From positions 1 through 64,000 of the forward strand of contig CAMXCT020006752.1 in NCBI GenBank assembly GCA_947184155.2: a stretch of 64,000 nt of DNA. The letters run 5' to 3'. Position 1 is the stretch's first letter. The number at the start of each line of letters is the position of its first letter. Of the stretch, positions 35,274-47,259 are shown piece by piece. The stretch is from Cladocopium goreaui. Its lineage: Eukaryota > Sar > Dinophyceae > Suessiales > Symbiodiniaceae. The position numbers and the translations under genes were made by a program. Below the pieces are notes generated by a model. That model saw only the letters and a program-made list of their open reading frames with translations. It made no database searches and was not told the DNA's origin.

Positions 35274-35451
35274 TGTTACTTTGCAGGTAAAACGATGCAA
35301 TCATTCCATCCTCTTTTGCACATGTTGTCTTCCTTATTTCGGGTGTGTTCCGACTTACTTTGGCTCAAGTGCTGTCAAAACAAGCGTCTTGGCAGCCGTT
35401 CACTATCGTGTGCATTAAACCCCTAACTTGGCTGTGGTTAGGTGATTTAAC
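35274..35451 (+). repeat. Left LTR of second copia element
   Basis: Begins TGTTACTTTGCAGG and ends with a CCCTAAC...GTTAGG hairpin then TTTAAC. TGGTTAATAGCC follows where a primer site would lie. Confidence 0.7.
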
Positions 35452-36634
35452 TGGTTAATAGCCTCAGCATTCGTATCCAGCTTGCCGTAGGCTTGAGCCC
35501 CTGAGTTCGGCGTCCATATCAATAAGTACTTGACACCACACCCTAACCAGTGCCATTCCGGGTTGCAGCCAGCGTTGTGTGCGTGTGTTTTGCCATCCCA
35601 ACGTCCAGGAACAATTTTTCCTTGGACGCTCACAAAAGCCGAGCAGACTTCTTGGGAAGGATAGTTGCGCTGCCGGTGGGGGTTTGCATACGTGCAACAC
35701 CACCTGAAAACCAACACCCATAAATAAGGTAGACTGATCCCCTAGTAGTAAGTGCGTGACCGTTTGCCTGTAATGCACCAGCCGTCGGGGCGTTGCCATC
35801 CATTGCAACACCGACTTACTCAACCCGGCCAGTGAACCACGTTGCATCCGAACCGTCCAGAGGGTGTTGCTTTTGTATTGCGTTTGTGTTCCTGGATCAC
35901 AATAACATGCCTCCGGGTTTCAAACGTCCATTTAAGGAAGCTGATCCTGGCATTTTGCCATTAGTGTTCCCCCAACTCACGAAGTGAAGCAAGGATGGGT
36001 GAACCTCAGCTCATTTTTCACATATCCGTGTCAGTTGGTTTCAAGTGATAAGTACTGGCCCGACGCAATCATCGGCAAGTTCCTTGGTGCATGCATTGGT
36101 CAAGTCCTTCAGACAGACGATCCAGGTCTCCAGCTCCGATCAGACAGGCAGAGCTGTATCGGCAATGCCAGATTGCGGTGTGGCGGTACCGAAAGGTGGC
36201 AGCTCAGAACCGCGGTGGAAGAGCCTGGAAGAGGAGATGCAAAAGTGCCTGTTTGTCAACTCTTGAGTTTCTAATCTACATTCTCAACTTCGTCTGTGCG
36301 CAGGGTGGATCAGCAGCGTATCATGGGAAATTGTAGCAAGCACGGGATCGATTCGACCAGATCAAGTATTGGAATTTCTTGCCAAGGAGGAGAGAACCAC
36401 TACTGGAAGAGGAAGAGGACAACAGGGATTTGGATTCGGAGGCTCAATACATCTCATCAGAAGAGGAGGTGGGGCCAGAAAGTGACCATCTGCAAGGCAT
36501 TTGGGCAAATAGGCCGACTGATCTGAGGGAGCCAAATCATCCTCCACAAGGACATCGACCTTCATCAGCATCATCTTCAAGACCGACGCCGTCATGTCGA
36601 ACATCCTCTTTCCAGGATTTCCGAACCACAGCAA

Positions 36635-37241
36635 GTGGATCTGACTCAGGTGCGTGTGTCAGTTGACAATCCTCTCTTGAGGCGATTCGCAACCTTGCCT
36701 TGGGGTGTTGAGACTTGCATTCAGAGCAACCATCCAGCCGATCAGGTTCCGATCTTTAGGGGTCGAAAGCCAGTGATCTGTCTTGATTTCCATCAAGTAT
36801 TGGACAAAGTTCGGTTGGGACGTGGAAAGGGCAATTTGAGACTACAAGGGGAACACCTGAATCCACACGTCGGAATTCTGACAAAAGTGTCAAAGAGATT
36901 TTCTGTGTGGGTGGTCTCATATTGCCGTGCTCGAAAAATTCCGAGAGCACGTCAGAAGCTGCTGTGCGGGAAGATCTTACATCGATCGTGTCGTCATCAC
37001 CAGTGACACAACGGGAAGCATTGGAAAGCTTGCGGCAGTCAAGGCCCAAATTGCTCCAAGACTTCTTCAGGACACTTTCATGTGTGAAGACGATTGTACA
37101 GTTATCAGAGAGTGGTTTGAAAATTGTCAGCAAGGGATTTGCAGCGAGCCTTGCGGAATTTCGGTGCCAAGGAAGCCCAAATTCAGCTCAGTCTGGTACT
37201 ACGTCAATTTCGCCGAAGCACTTGAACACCGGTTGCTGTGA
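36635..37241 (+). pseudogene. HAD-like hydrolase ORF within the element, upstream of Gag
   Basis: The frame from 36635 reads VICLDFHQVLDKVR (a DxxxV-type HAD motif I), then FSVWVVSYCRAR (motif II position). After a frame change near 36930 it reads RVVITSDTTGSIGKLAAVKA (Lys of motif III) and FMCEDDCTVIREWF (acidic motif IV), ending VPRKPKFSSVWYYVN. HAD enzymes are mostly phosphatases. The order fits the fold, but the catalytic DxD is not canonical. The 27-bp sequence GGGGCGTTGCCATCCATTGC... lies on both sides (35787-35813, 37353-37379). Confidence 0.45.
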
Positions 37242-37653
37242 ACATCTCAATTCAAATCAAGTCCAATAATCAAATTGCGGCGTGTATCGGTATCCATGTA
37301 CAATAAAAATTGTTGACATCATGCATCACAACCGGCATCAACGCACAGTTGCGGGGCGTTGCCATCCATTGCAACACCGCATTATAAAACCGAGGGGTGA
37401 GTTTGTTGTCCGCCGAAAGGTGTAAAAGTCAGGAATCTGCCTCATCTCGTGTCTTGGTTTCCAAACAAATTTCCTCTTGGGGTTGGGGCAAAAAAATCAA
37501 AAAAAGCCGAGTTTTGCAACATCTGGGCTCTTTTGGGGTTCCTGGCCCCGGCTGAACCAACAGGAAATATTACCAGTCTTGGTTGTGTAAGAACCTTACA
37601 TTACTCCATAATCGATCTTTGTAGTTTGACATTTTGCCAAGAGTTCCAGAACC

Positions 37654-38685
37654 ATGCCAACAATAAATGAAGTAATGGCAGTAGATGACGGAAACATGGA
37701 TACTTCAGCAGAAACCTCATTGCAGATATCTTCCACATCACCTGCCCAGGCACCCCAATCTAGACCACTGCAGGTCAAGAAAAGTAACACCAAAAGCTCA
37801 GGTTCTAGGACCAGCAGTGCCAGTTCCTTATCCGGTAGACCACCCATAACCAGAAGCCATCGTGGTCAGAAGGGCTCTTTAGTACCAACGCCAAGGGGTC
37901 CATCCAGCGTTGCATCCGGGTCCGGGGGTCATCAGGGTCAAGGGGTTGTAATGCCAGTTCAAGTGAATCAAGAGGTTGAAATCCATCAGCACGATCAAAG
38001 ATCTACAACTTCCAATCAGTTTGACCAAAGGTCCAATGCACACAATGCTGACCAAAGGTCCGTCAATGTGTATCAGCAGAAAGTGCATCAGCATGACCAA
38101 AGGACGGTTGCTTTGGATAACCGTAGCATGCAAGTTGGTATGGATCCCATCCTTGTTCAACAACGAGAGGGTGCATTGAGGGCTGAAGCTTTCCACGCCG
38201 TTAGTGAACTGCAATCCAGAAATCAAGAAACTGAGAGAAATGCACCTCAAACGCTCCAGCAATTGGAACAGTCTTTTACAATGCAAATGTCAAGGGCTGA
38301 AGATTTGAATCGAGAATTGATGAACGCAATAGACCATCAGTCCCAACAATTGGAAGAGCAACGGAGACGTAAAGAGGAATTGAGAAACTTGGTTGTACAG
38401 TTGCAGAATCAGTTGGTTGTTGCCAACCATGCGCCACCCGCTACTCCACCTGTAGCTCATGAAAACCAAAATGGCACGGTTTCTAACATGATTGATGTAT
38501 CAGCGCTCATGAACGACATGCGTCAACTTAGAGAAGAGCTCAGGATGGTAAAGCAGTTGTCAACTACCCCAGTCACGTATCCTATGGCTCCAAATGTTTC
38601 TGAAGTACACTTGGTGCCCCAGCCCATGCCACAACCACCGTTTAGTCCAGTGTCAGCTTGTGCCAGCATCCCTCCATCCGGGTGA
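37654..38685 (+). CDS. Gag-like ORF, Q/H-rich with coiled coil
   Basis: ATG at 37654, 343 residues. A basic, Ser-rich N-terminus is followed by several DQRS-containing repeats (HQHDQRSTTSNQFDQRS). A long coiled-coil region follows (EDLNRELMNAIDHQSQQLEE), then a Pro-rich C-terminus. Its position before the Gag core at 38968 supports a structural role. It is intact, unlike the Pol region downstream. Confidence 0.6.
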   Translation: MPTINEVMAVDDGNMDTSAETSLQISSTSPAQAPQSRPLQVKKSNTKSSGSRTSSASSLSGRPPITRSHRGQKGSLVPTPRGPSSVASGSGGHQGQGVVMPVQVNQEVEIHQHDQRSTTSNQFDQRSNAHNADQRSVNVYQQKVHQHDQRTVALDNRSMQVGMDPILVQQREGALRAEAFHAVSELQSRNQETERNAPQTLQQLEQSFTMQMSRAEDLNRELMNAIDHQSQQLEEQRRRKEELRNLVVQLQNQLVVANHAPPATPPVAHENQNGTVSNMIDVSALMNDMRQLREELRMVKQLSTTPVTYPMAPNVSEVHLVPQPMPQPPFSPVSACASIPPSG

Positions 38686-38967
38686 GGGTCACCATCTTTC
38701 ACCAAGCAAACATCCAGGGGAAGTGATTCTTGGTCAATGACAACACCTACTCCGGCAGCCGGACCACCAGGATCTCCGTCGAGTTCATCATCATCAGATG
38801 GTAGAGGTCAACCATCAGGATGGCAACGGTAACCGAGGTGGTCGCGGTAATCCAGGTGGTGGACCTCCATCATCCCAAGCATCCGGTTCTCCAAACCGTC
38901 AATGGCATAGCATTGAGATAGGATCGTCAGCTGCCTTTTCGGAAGATACGGTGTAAAGATATATAAT

Positions 38968-39294
38968 ATGTCATTACAAAACATCAAAATAGATTCACTC
39001 CCCCAAAATGCTGGTGCGTTCAGAAGTTGGAGACATTTTCTTGTCACTAAGCTCTGTTCCAGAGGACAGGACATTTTGCTTGAATGGGTCTTGGAGGCCT
39101 TGGATGCGAGCACTGACCAAGCAGCTGGTAGTTGTATGAGCCCTCCCCGGATAGATGCATACATGGCCGCACTGTTGACCGAGCCAAAGCATCTGCATGG
39201 TGAGCTTGGAGTCCAATTTCAGGCATATGTCGAAAGCTGCCAACTTCGTAGAACCTCCCCACAAGGTAGAGAAATGCTCCGCAAGATTGCATAA
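38968..39294 (+). pseudogene. Gag core fragment
   Basis: The ATG frame begins MSLQNIKIDSLPQNAGAFRS and continues WRHFLVTKLCSRG, resembling the first helices of copia-type Gag (xLPxxxxFRxWR). It loses frame near 39290. Sequence to about 39790 continues as fragments (ADRVGRTPRTPAALTPVPEA), with no zinc knuckle or protease recognised. Confidence 0.5.
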
Positions 39295-39787
39295 GATTGG
39301 GTCGATTAATAAAGTATGGGGGGTTCACCTTCATGCCGTGCATGTGAAACAGCGTCTTCATCCGGGAGACACACACGCACACACCTGCATGCAGAGCTCG
39401 GTTCGATGCATTGATCAGAGCCGACCGTGTTGGACGCACTCCTCGCACACCAGCTGCTTTGACTCCGGTCCCAGAAGCCGAAGCGCCAAGCACGCCAATG
39501 CCAGTGCTTGACGAACCTGTTGCAGCGTGCCTGATGCTGACCCATCCGAATTGCCTTTTAGCGCAGGTATCCCGCCAGACCATCCAGAAGCCGCTATGCC
39601 AGCCAAAACAAAAAAGGAATTTGAGGAAATCTTTCTTCAAGCAAATGCAGAGAGAAGAAAATATCGAAGAATGTATCAATCATCAGTTTCTAATACCCTC
39701 TTTGATTATGCATGATGTGATGAACATTTTGCCATTGGTGATGTTTGTGATGAAATCGGTGTTGAAGGCATCAGGTTATCCCGTAAT

Positions 39788-41724
39788 GTGATTGATGTGC
39801 AGGATGAGGGACATGTTTCTCAGTTGATCACTCAGGCTGATGACCACAAGACTGCAGATGCCTGGGTCAGTCTCCCATGTGCCGATTTCACACCATGGCA
39901 ACACATGAACGTGCATAGGCATGGATGGGGTTTTCAACAGAAATTGGACAAGAGAAGAAAACAGGTTAGGAAAATGTTCGCTCAAGCAAAGAGGTTCATG
40001 AAGAAAATCTTAGCCGAGGGTGGCCGTGTTGACTTCGAATGGCCAGAAAACTCTGGATGGTGGAACCTGGAAGAAGTCAAAGACTTTGAGAAAGAGCATG
40101 CATTCAGAAGAGTTTACTTTGATGGATGTATGATAGGTGCTCATGGTAAAGATTGCCCCATTCGTAAACCATGGTGCGTATCTTCATGTGATGAACGAAT
40201 CCTTACAATCCTGGCTGCCTATCAGTGCGACTCGCACCAGCATGAACCTGCTGAGGATAGTCAGACAAAGCAAACAGGCTTCTACACAAGACAGTTCGCA
40301 TCGGTTATCGTCGAAGCATGGTATCCGCAAAAGTGGTTTCAACATGTTCCAAATCTCAGCACTTCCTCTGCAGTTGTGACCTTGAGAACCTGACAAATTC
40401 GCAATGGTCCAAGGACGAAAAGGCAATCAAAGCAGAAGCCGAAGGTTTGAGAGCCAATGGAACTTGGGATGATTCAACCGTAATTCCTGTTACTGAGCTT
40501 TGCAAACGAGCTCGTACCACAGGTGAGGACATCAAAATTGCGGACGTCCTTACTGATCAAAGACCAATTCAACCGTCGGAACTGCTACCACTCCGGCAAT
40601 GCTGGCAGCGTTGAATCTCACGCTTTGGTTCGAATGCCTCACAACGGTTTTTTGTGCAGATTGCATTCAAGCTTATCTTCAGTGCTTCCTTGAAGGGAAC
40701 ACATGGGTGATCTTGCCCTTTGAACTACGGTTGGAAGAATGGGAAAAATCTATGATCCTTATACTCGCCTTGCAGAGAAGCTAATAAAATCGTTGTGTGG
40801 TCATCCACAATCAGGAAAGTTGTGGCAAGCCCATCTCGAAAAGCAGTTGATTGAAATGAAGGAGTCCCTTTAGAATCATATCCTCCTGAGAGCACATATG
40901 ATTCAAAGAACCTCCCGAGAAATTTCAATGACCTATGACATGAGTTCATATGCAAAGGGGATTGTAAGTTTTTAATGCAACCTCGCTGTAACACCAGTAG
41001 AGAAACTGAGAAAGGTCGAGGCTCCATGTCTTCCAGAGTCTCAAATGTCCGAAGAAGAGCTTGCGCATGAAGGTGTATTGCGCAATCATGCCGCCAAAGT
41101 GCTCATGTGATGCCTTTGGTTGTCTCGTTTGGCGAGACTTGCCTTAAGTTTTGCAGTGCAAGGACTTGCAAGTAGAGTAACTCGTTGGACATTGTGCAGG
41201 CAAATGCTCAGATTAATCAGCTACGTGCACTCAACAGCTGACCGCATGATCCAGGCGACTGTCGACCCCAACGAATCTCCAGGGCTGGTTGTACATACAG
41301 ATTTCGATTTTGCTTCATGCCCACACACGGCCAAGAGCACTTCAGGAGTTGTATACCTCCTGAAAACCGGTAACGCTCGATACCAGTGTTATGCTCATCA
41401 AAGAAACAGAGTTCAACAGCGAGATCAACTACTGAAGCAGAGCTAATAGCCTGTGCTAGTGCTCTATTTGGCGAAGTCTTGAATCTACATACGATGATCG
41501 AGTCGTTGGTTGGGATACATGTGCAACAGGACAATCCAGCAGCCATCACAGTGATGATCACAGGTTACTCAGCGAAGCTACGACACTGTGGTCGCGTACA
41601 TCGCGTTAATGTTGCGTCCACTCACGAGCAACTGGACCAAGGGATCTTCACTCTGAGATATTGTGAGAGTCACAAAGATCATCACTCGGTCAGAATGGCA
41701 GCAAATTGCCGTAAGCCTAAGTAG
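39788..41724 (+). pseudogene. Copia Pol remnants: FEWP domain, RT and RNase H
   Basis: 39788-40393 reads WVSLPCADFTPWQHMNVHR, GGRVDFEWPENSGWWNL, FDGCMIGAHGKDCPIRKPW, a conserved module before the RT in many marine copia Pol proteins (from memory). RT pieces follow in changing frames: WSKDEKAIKAEAEGLRANGT (about 40410), AFKLIF/EGNTWV (about 40660-40710), RLAEKLIKSLCGHPQSGKLW (about 40760-40825). RNase H is recognisable at 41120-41724: HTDFDFASCPHTAKSTSGVV and SSKKQSSTARSTTEAELIAC. YVDD was not found and several indels are present, so it is non-functional. Confidence 0.75.
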
Positions 41725-41834
41725 TTGTAGATCGCTAGGATTCATTCAGCGAAATTGGCCAGATGTTTGCTTGACATCTTGGTCCCTGAAATTGTATATA
41801 GGGCACATGTGCATGTATAGCATGAGGAGGGAGT

Positions 41835-42011
41835 TGTTAATTTGCAGGCAAAACCATGCAATCATTCCACCCTCTTATGCACGTGTTGTCTTACCTCTTT
41901 TTGGGTGTGTCCCGACTTACTTTGGCTCAATTGCAGTCAAAACAAGCGTCTTGGCAGCCGTTCATTATCGCGCGCATCAACACCTAACTTGCTGTGGTTA
42001 GGTGCTTTAAC
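41835..42011 (+). repeat. Right LTR of second copia element
   Basis: Begins TGTTAATTTGCAGG after a purine tract and ends in a CACCTAAC...GTTAGGTG hairpin followed by CTTTAAC. Confidence 0.7.
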
Positions 42012-42061
42012 TTGTCATGTTCTTATTGGGTGGTTAACGAAACGTAACACGCATTCATGTG

Positions 42062-42081
42062 CACATAAATAGATATATAGG

Positions 42082-42120
<39 letters not shown>

Positions 42121-42122
42121 CA
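42062..42122. repeat. GATA microsatellite
   Basis: (TAGA)n, more than ten copies. Confidence 0.95.
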
Positions 42123-43035
42123 TGTATGGACGGAGTGGTGGGTTGTGACTGCCTCTCCGTGGCTGTTGTGAAGCCATGTTGGCCTGGACGCTCCGTCCCT
42201 TTCTTGATCCTGACGACTTCAATGTCGTTTTGGTGCGTGGATTTTGATTTTCGACAGGCTTCGCGCCCTTCATCCAACCCGATTTTTTTTGGCAGGCTCA
42301 TTATGAAGAAATGGCCGATGGCGAGGAGTTGAGCCTTGTGAAAATCCCTTGGGTTGTTGGCTTGTGGGATTGCCATCAGGACCTGGTCCTCCTCTTCTTG
42401 ATCCAGGTATATTACTTGGATTTTTGCGTGGAGATCGGGCCTTTTGCCTCCCTCTACGGTTTGGAACAGGTTGGGTACCCCATTGCTTTTGTTTCCTGGG
42501 TGCTAGGGGTTTGATTGAGGCGGAGTTTGAGGAGAAAGTGTTCAGCCGGCTGAGGGCCGGCGTTCACTTTCTCCCCGCCTCTCCAAGCGGTTCAAGGACG
42601 CTCCAGGCTCGCCCTTGAGGAGAAGCCGCCCCTGCAGGAGGTCCGCCCTTTTTTTGTGTGGCAGGAGGTCCACCTGTCCACTGGCACCTACAGCCGGTGG
42701 GCAGACGATGAGGAGATGGCGCAGGCACAGGCATTTCTTTACAAATTTTACAACACTCGCCACCACCCTTTTCTCCTTTGCCGAGGATTGGACGGCATCG
42801 TCAAGCAAGGGAACTCAGCTGAGCGGCCAGTGTGTTGCGTGCGTGTGTTGCGCGGGCGGGTCGATAAACCACCACAACCTATGCGGCGCCTTGGCCAAGT
42901 CCCCAAAGCCCAAACGGACTTTATTTGGGAAATGCTCGTTTAGGCACAACCTTCCTGACAGACGCACAACGTGCTGTTTATTTCATGTTTCGTTGACATG
43001 TGCTCATTGCATTCACCTGTCATGGAGTTCTTGCA
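42123..43035. other. No recognised gene
   Basis: An open frame at 42656-42943 (STGTYSRWADDEEMAQAQAF) has protein-like composition but no known match. A short foldback, AGTTTGAGGAGAAAGTG/CACTTTCTCCCCGCCT, lies near 42525-42580. Confidence 0.4.
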
Positions 43036-43037
43036 TA

Positions 43038-43210
43038 AAAGAGAGAGAGAGAGAGACAGAGAGAGAGAGATAGATAGATAGCTAGGTAGATAGATAGATA
43101 GATAGATCGGTAATTAGATGAAAGAGAGAGAGAGATAGACAGATCGATAGATAGATAGATACATAGAAGATAGATAGGTAGGTAGATAGTCAGAGAAAGA
43201 GAGAGAAAAA
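43038..43210. repeat. GAGA/GATA microsatellite
   Basis: Mixed GA and GATA repeats. Confidence 0.95.
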
Positions 43211-43347
43211 GGGGAGACCTCAAGCACCTTTCGGTCCATCAGTGGATTCGCTCTGCCATCCCTGATTCACAACAACCAATCTCTCCTATAGGTTTCCTAT
43301 TTTTGAAACTTCCGCCACCGCCTTGTGCGGTACTACTGGTATGTATA

Positions 43348-43906
43348 TGAAGACGAACAAACATGAGACCTGGAGGAAACGATTGTGACACAGTGTTTAA
43401 TTTTTTGAAAACGGTCCCTACTTTTGAGCCCCGCGATTTTGTTTTCTAAAAAACATGTGCTAAATCAGTGAAGAAGAACAAACATGAGACCTGGAGGAAA
43501 CGATTGTGACACAGTGTTTAATTTTTTGAAAACGGTCCCTACTTTTGAGCCCCGCGATTTTGTTTTCTAAAAAACATGTGCTAAATCAGTGAAGACGAAC
43601 AAACATGAGACCTGGAGGAAACGATTGTGACACAGTGTTTAATTTTTTGAAAACGGTCCCTACTTTTGAGCCCCGCGATTTTGTTTTCTAAAAAACATGT
43701 GCTAAATCAGTGAAGACGAACAAACATGAGACCTGGAGGAAACGATTGTGACACAGTGTTTAATTTTTTGAAAACGGTCCCTACTTTTGAGCCCCGCGAT
43801 TTTGTTTTCTAAAAAGCATGTGCTAAATCAGTGAAGACGAACAAACATGAGACCTGGAGGAAACGATTGTGACACAGTGTTTAATTTTTTGAAAACGGTC
43901 CCTACT
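43348..43906. repeat. 119-bp satellite, second array, about 4.7 copies
   Basis: Same unit as 29364-31702. Its variants (TTAATTTTTTGAAAAC and CCCCGCGATTTTG) resemble those at the right end of the first array, next to the duplicated block. Confidence 0.95.
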
Positions 43907-44994
43907 TCGCAGTTTGAATCTTGGGACCTGGGTACCCTTGGCTGGATCGTCTGGGCTAGGCCAAGCAGATGCCCGATGTTCGACGACGATTCGGAGTCCG
44001 AGGCGCTCAGCAGAGCGAGAGCGGTCTATGAGGAGATGGAGCACCTTGAGCAGTTCTAGTGGTGGAGATTCAGTTTTCCATTGTTTTGTAAGAGCCTTGT
44101 CGCTGATTGATATTCTGTATAGTTATTCTATGTTATTCTATCGTATTCTCGTTTTCAATTAAGGACTGTGTGCTCAGTAGAAGATTGTGCAAGTGAGAAA
44201 GAACCTGGCGCACTTTTCCCCAGATTATGCAGATGATTCCAGGGGCGATATTCCTGAACTCATCACTGTTGCAAATTGACCGAAGAGCCAGGACCATTGA
44301 CACATAGACGTTGATGAGCAGTGCGGTTCGGGCAAAAAAAGGATAGCCTCAAGTGCAACATGTGGTAGAAATGCAAAGAACATGACCAGAGAAACTGAGA
44401 CAATCACCAGTCAAAACCAACATCTGAAATTTCATCCTATTTTGTCAACTTGTGTTTCATTGCTGGAGAGGAAGTAGAGCTGTCCACAGGTGCATGAATT
44501 TTTAACTCCAGAGACACATGGGATCTCCATTGCTCACATTCTGGAAACATACGTTTGTTCGATTTGTACGGGCAATAGGTTCGACGTATTGGGAGATCTT
44601 TCCCCGAACCTGCCAACGCGTAAGATATCGCACGATTGAACAATGAAGTGAAACAAAAAATCGCAAAGCAGTCATGATCCATGCTCTGCAGCGAGCTCTT
44701 GGCGCTTGAAACATCTTGAAACCGGATTTCACAGCTACAGCTATAACATTCATCTTTTCAAAACACAATGATTTTTTCATCCTGCAAATCACAGCATACG
44801 CTGACTAGTGACTCGTGGTTTGAGGTGGTTGCAAGACATAGCCAAAACGGGCCGGCTTTTTCTTTCCACTGATTGGGCTGCTTCGCATCTTTTGCTAGGA
44901 GAGCCCGATATCAACCTGTGAAGGACAGCCGGTACAACCTATGACATTCATCACGATGTCGATGGCGCATGAGTGGCCCCCATGCACATGGCGA

Positions 44995-45029
44995 GTAAAT
45001 GCTGAGCTGGATTCCAGCTCAGCATTTAC
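44995..45029. repeat. Snap-back palindrome gained in copy 2
   Basis: GTAAATGCTGAGCTGGA (44995-45011), one T, then its exact complement (45013-45029). Copy 1 has only the left arm. Confidence 0.9.
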
Positions 45030-45044
45030 CCGCTGGAAGCATGG

Positions 45045-45443
45045 ATGCTTCTTGGCCGAGTATTTGATATGGTCTGTTCAATGGATGTCAACATCTATTT
45101 CTCTTCGTTTTGCCTGCTGTTCTTCTCTGTTTTGAGGCATTTGCAGCCGGCTGTCCAACTTTTGTTTGTCTCACAGCTGGCACGGCAGCTTGCTAAGCAG
45201 CTGGATTGCGAAAGGGGCTGCTGCCAGCCTCCAGTTTTTGAGGCCAGTGTGCCTCTGTCAGACTTCCAGCTTGAGAAGCTTCCTGTCCCAGAGAAGTTGA
45301 AGTCTTTGTGTTTCTCATTTTCCCTGTTGAGAATGCAAGGTGTTCAATGCCTGGAGCAATATTTGAAAAAGCATGGAACTCAGGAAATTTTGGAATTTTC
45401 AGATGGTATCTTACATCCTTTGATATCCGTGTCAAATCAGTGA
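45045..45443 (+). CDS. Possible exon, copy 2
   Basis: Homologue of 32816-33214 with scattered replacements such as SDFQLEKL for SDSQREKL. Unrecognised. The sister copy is open in the same frame. Confidence 0.25.
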   Translation: MLLGRVFDMVCSMDVNIYFSSFCLLFFSVLRHLQPAVQLLFVSQLARQLAKQLDCERGCCQPPVFEASVPLSDFQLEKLPVPEKLKSLCFSFSLLRMQGVQCLEQYLKKHGTQEILEFSDGILHPLISVSNQ

Positions 45444-45715
45444 TATAATGACTTCATTTGTGGCCCTTTGCGGCCAAATGTGGGCGAGATTGAGAACAGT
45501 ACAGTAAAAGGACGTAAAAGGGATATGACTTTCCGAAATTGCTCGACATTTTGACACCAGCCCCCCACCTCTGTCGACGCCATCACCTGAGCCTGCTGCG
45601 GGATCCTTCCCAATCAGGACCTTTTGCAAGTGGCTTCCACAGAGGAGGAGTCCGAGAAGGACACGAGGCTTTGGGCCGGTCAAGATCCAAACTGACCCTT
45701 CGTGACCATTTCATT

Positions 45716-46394
45716 GTGAGAAAAAAAATCCAACTACCGACTTTCAGTCAAGGGCATACTGCGAAGACATGCTAAGACGATCTATGACATAATTGTGAAT
45801 CAAGCAGCTGGCTCATGCAGCGCAACTACAGCGTCTCTTCTGAACTCCTTTCCTTCCGTGCTCGGAGGCGACTCTCAGTTGGTACGACGGCTACGGGGGT
45901 CCCCGAAGAGGATGATGTGCTTCAGGAGCTTGATGAGTCTGACGAGGGGGAGGATATCAATAACGTTGATGATCATTCGGACGGAGATGGTGTTGCCCAG
46001 GCCATCTGCACAGTTTATTCAAGCTTCCAGCGTGCCGACTCGTCTCAAATTCTATCCGTGGCTGTAGTCTTGCAGTCCATGTTTGCAATTTAATGTGGCT
46101 GCGATGCAATTCTTGCTCGATCAACATCAAACCATGACCTAAGTCACTTGACATTCCAGTGTGTTTCGGCTTCTCGCCTCCACTTCACCTGGACTTTTTC
46201 TACAGGGCCTGATCGACCTAGGCATCCGCGCAGCAAGGATTGCTCAATGCTGAGTCTGAGGATGATTTAGAGGCTCCCCCAATTTCGCTGTAGAATTTTC
46301 AAATCGTGGGCTCAACCTGGAAAACGACGCAGGCACCAGAAGTGCTCAAGACTGAGTCCGAGGATAATCTGGAGGCGGCGATGTTAGGCTGTTA
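45716..46394. other. No recognised gene
   Basis: Contains an acidic open stretch (EEDDVLQELDESDEGEDINN) around 45900-45960. Function unknown. Confidence 0.4.
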
Positions 46395-47259
46395 GGCTTC
46401 GACTGGAGGGAAACGGGCCTGATGTGCATTTCTTAGCAGTGCTCAACCTAAGGGAGCAAAACTGAACACTTTTCCTTGACATTTTGCGAGTATGGACTGG
46501 GGCCTCACTGCCTCACTCGGTTCTTTTGTACTCTGCCTCTCACTTGAATTCATTTGACCTGTGCCTTGAGGAATCTGAAGGTGGACATGAAAACTTTGCC
46601 GGCAGTGACGCTGGATGGTAGGAACATGTACAAACATAATTTGAACTTTGCCTGTTCCAGCATGGCATGCTTGTGACAAATCAATATCATCATCTCAAAG
46701 AGATGAAAACACAGTAGAAAATCAATTTGTCAAATTAAGATCGGTTCTCCAGTTGTGCAATTTAGAAGCTGTGGGGTTTCAGGGATGGTTGCAAAGATCG
46801 TTTACCAAGTTGTGGAATCAGTTCCAAGTCTTTTGAGAGTTAACTCACGCACTAAAAACTGCCCATCTTTGGTAGGATTGGAGCAAGCACGACGATAAAC
46901 CAGTGTTATGAGAGCGTGACAATTGTTGTTGGTCATGCTCGATTTTTGCACCATCAGCTGCAAGGGGGTTGTGATTTTACCTACTCTGCTTGAAAAAAAA
47001 TCGCGACACGATTACACGATGTGTCTGCTTCTGGCTGGCAGCCACTGATTGCCTGATTGCCTTGGTAACTTTGCACATGTACGGCGCCAACATCAGCTAG
47101 CATGAGCACCGTTAGCATCCGTTAGCGCTATCCAAGATGCAAAGTTGTGCTCTGGGAGGCTAAGGGAATCCACTTTGCACAGCCCCGCAGCTTTGAGGCT
47201 GATATCAGCTGAGGAGTTCTATCTCGACTTGTTTTCTCGCGCCTTCTCTCCCGTCAACG
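46395..47259. repeat. Segmental duplication B, copy 1: upstream region of the repeat-protein gene
   Basis: Nearly identical to 61319-62179 (offset 14920-14924 bp). It contains tandem GTTAGCATCCGTTAGCGC near 47110. It presumably holds the promoter and 5' leader of the gene at 47260, since both copies keep it. Confidence 0.9.

Larger units (their letters stand above)
35274..42011 (+). mobile_element. Second copia-lineage LTR retrotransposon, decayed
   Basis: Short terminal repeats of about 178 bp (35274-35451, 41835-42011), a purine tract (GAGGAGGGAG) just before the right one, and internal remnants in the order HAD-like ORF, coiled-coil Gag-like ORF, Gag core, FEWP domain, RT pieces and RNase H. 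The LTRs are clearly more diverged than those of the first copia, and Pol has many frame changes, so this copy is old. I found no target duplication and no convincing integrase. Confidence 0.75.
43907..45715. repeat. Segmental duplication A, copy 2
   Basis: Copy of 31703-33485 with few substitutions, a 26-bp insertion at 45011-45036 and a replaced segment at about 45484-45531. Confidence 0.95.

Noticed and set aside
35351..35369. Spliced-leader RNA gene
   Set aside because: Only the last 11 nt match the leader; no donor GT and Sm-site context, and it lies inside an LTR.
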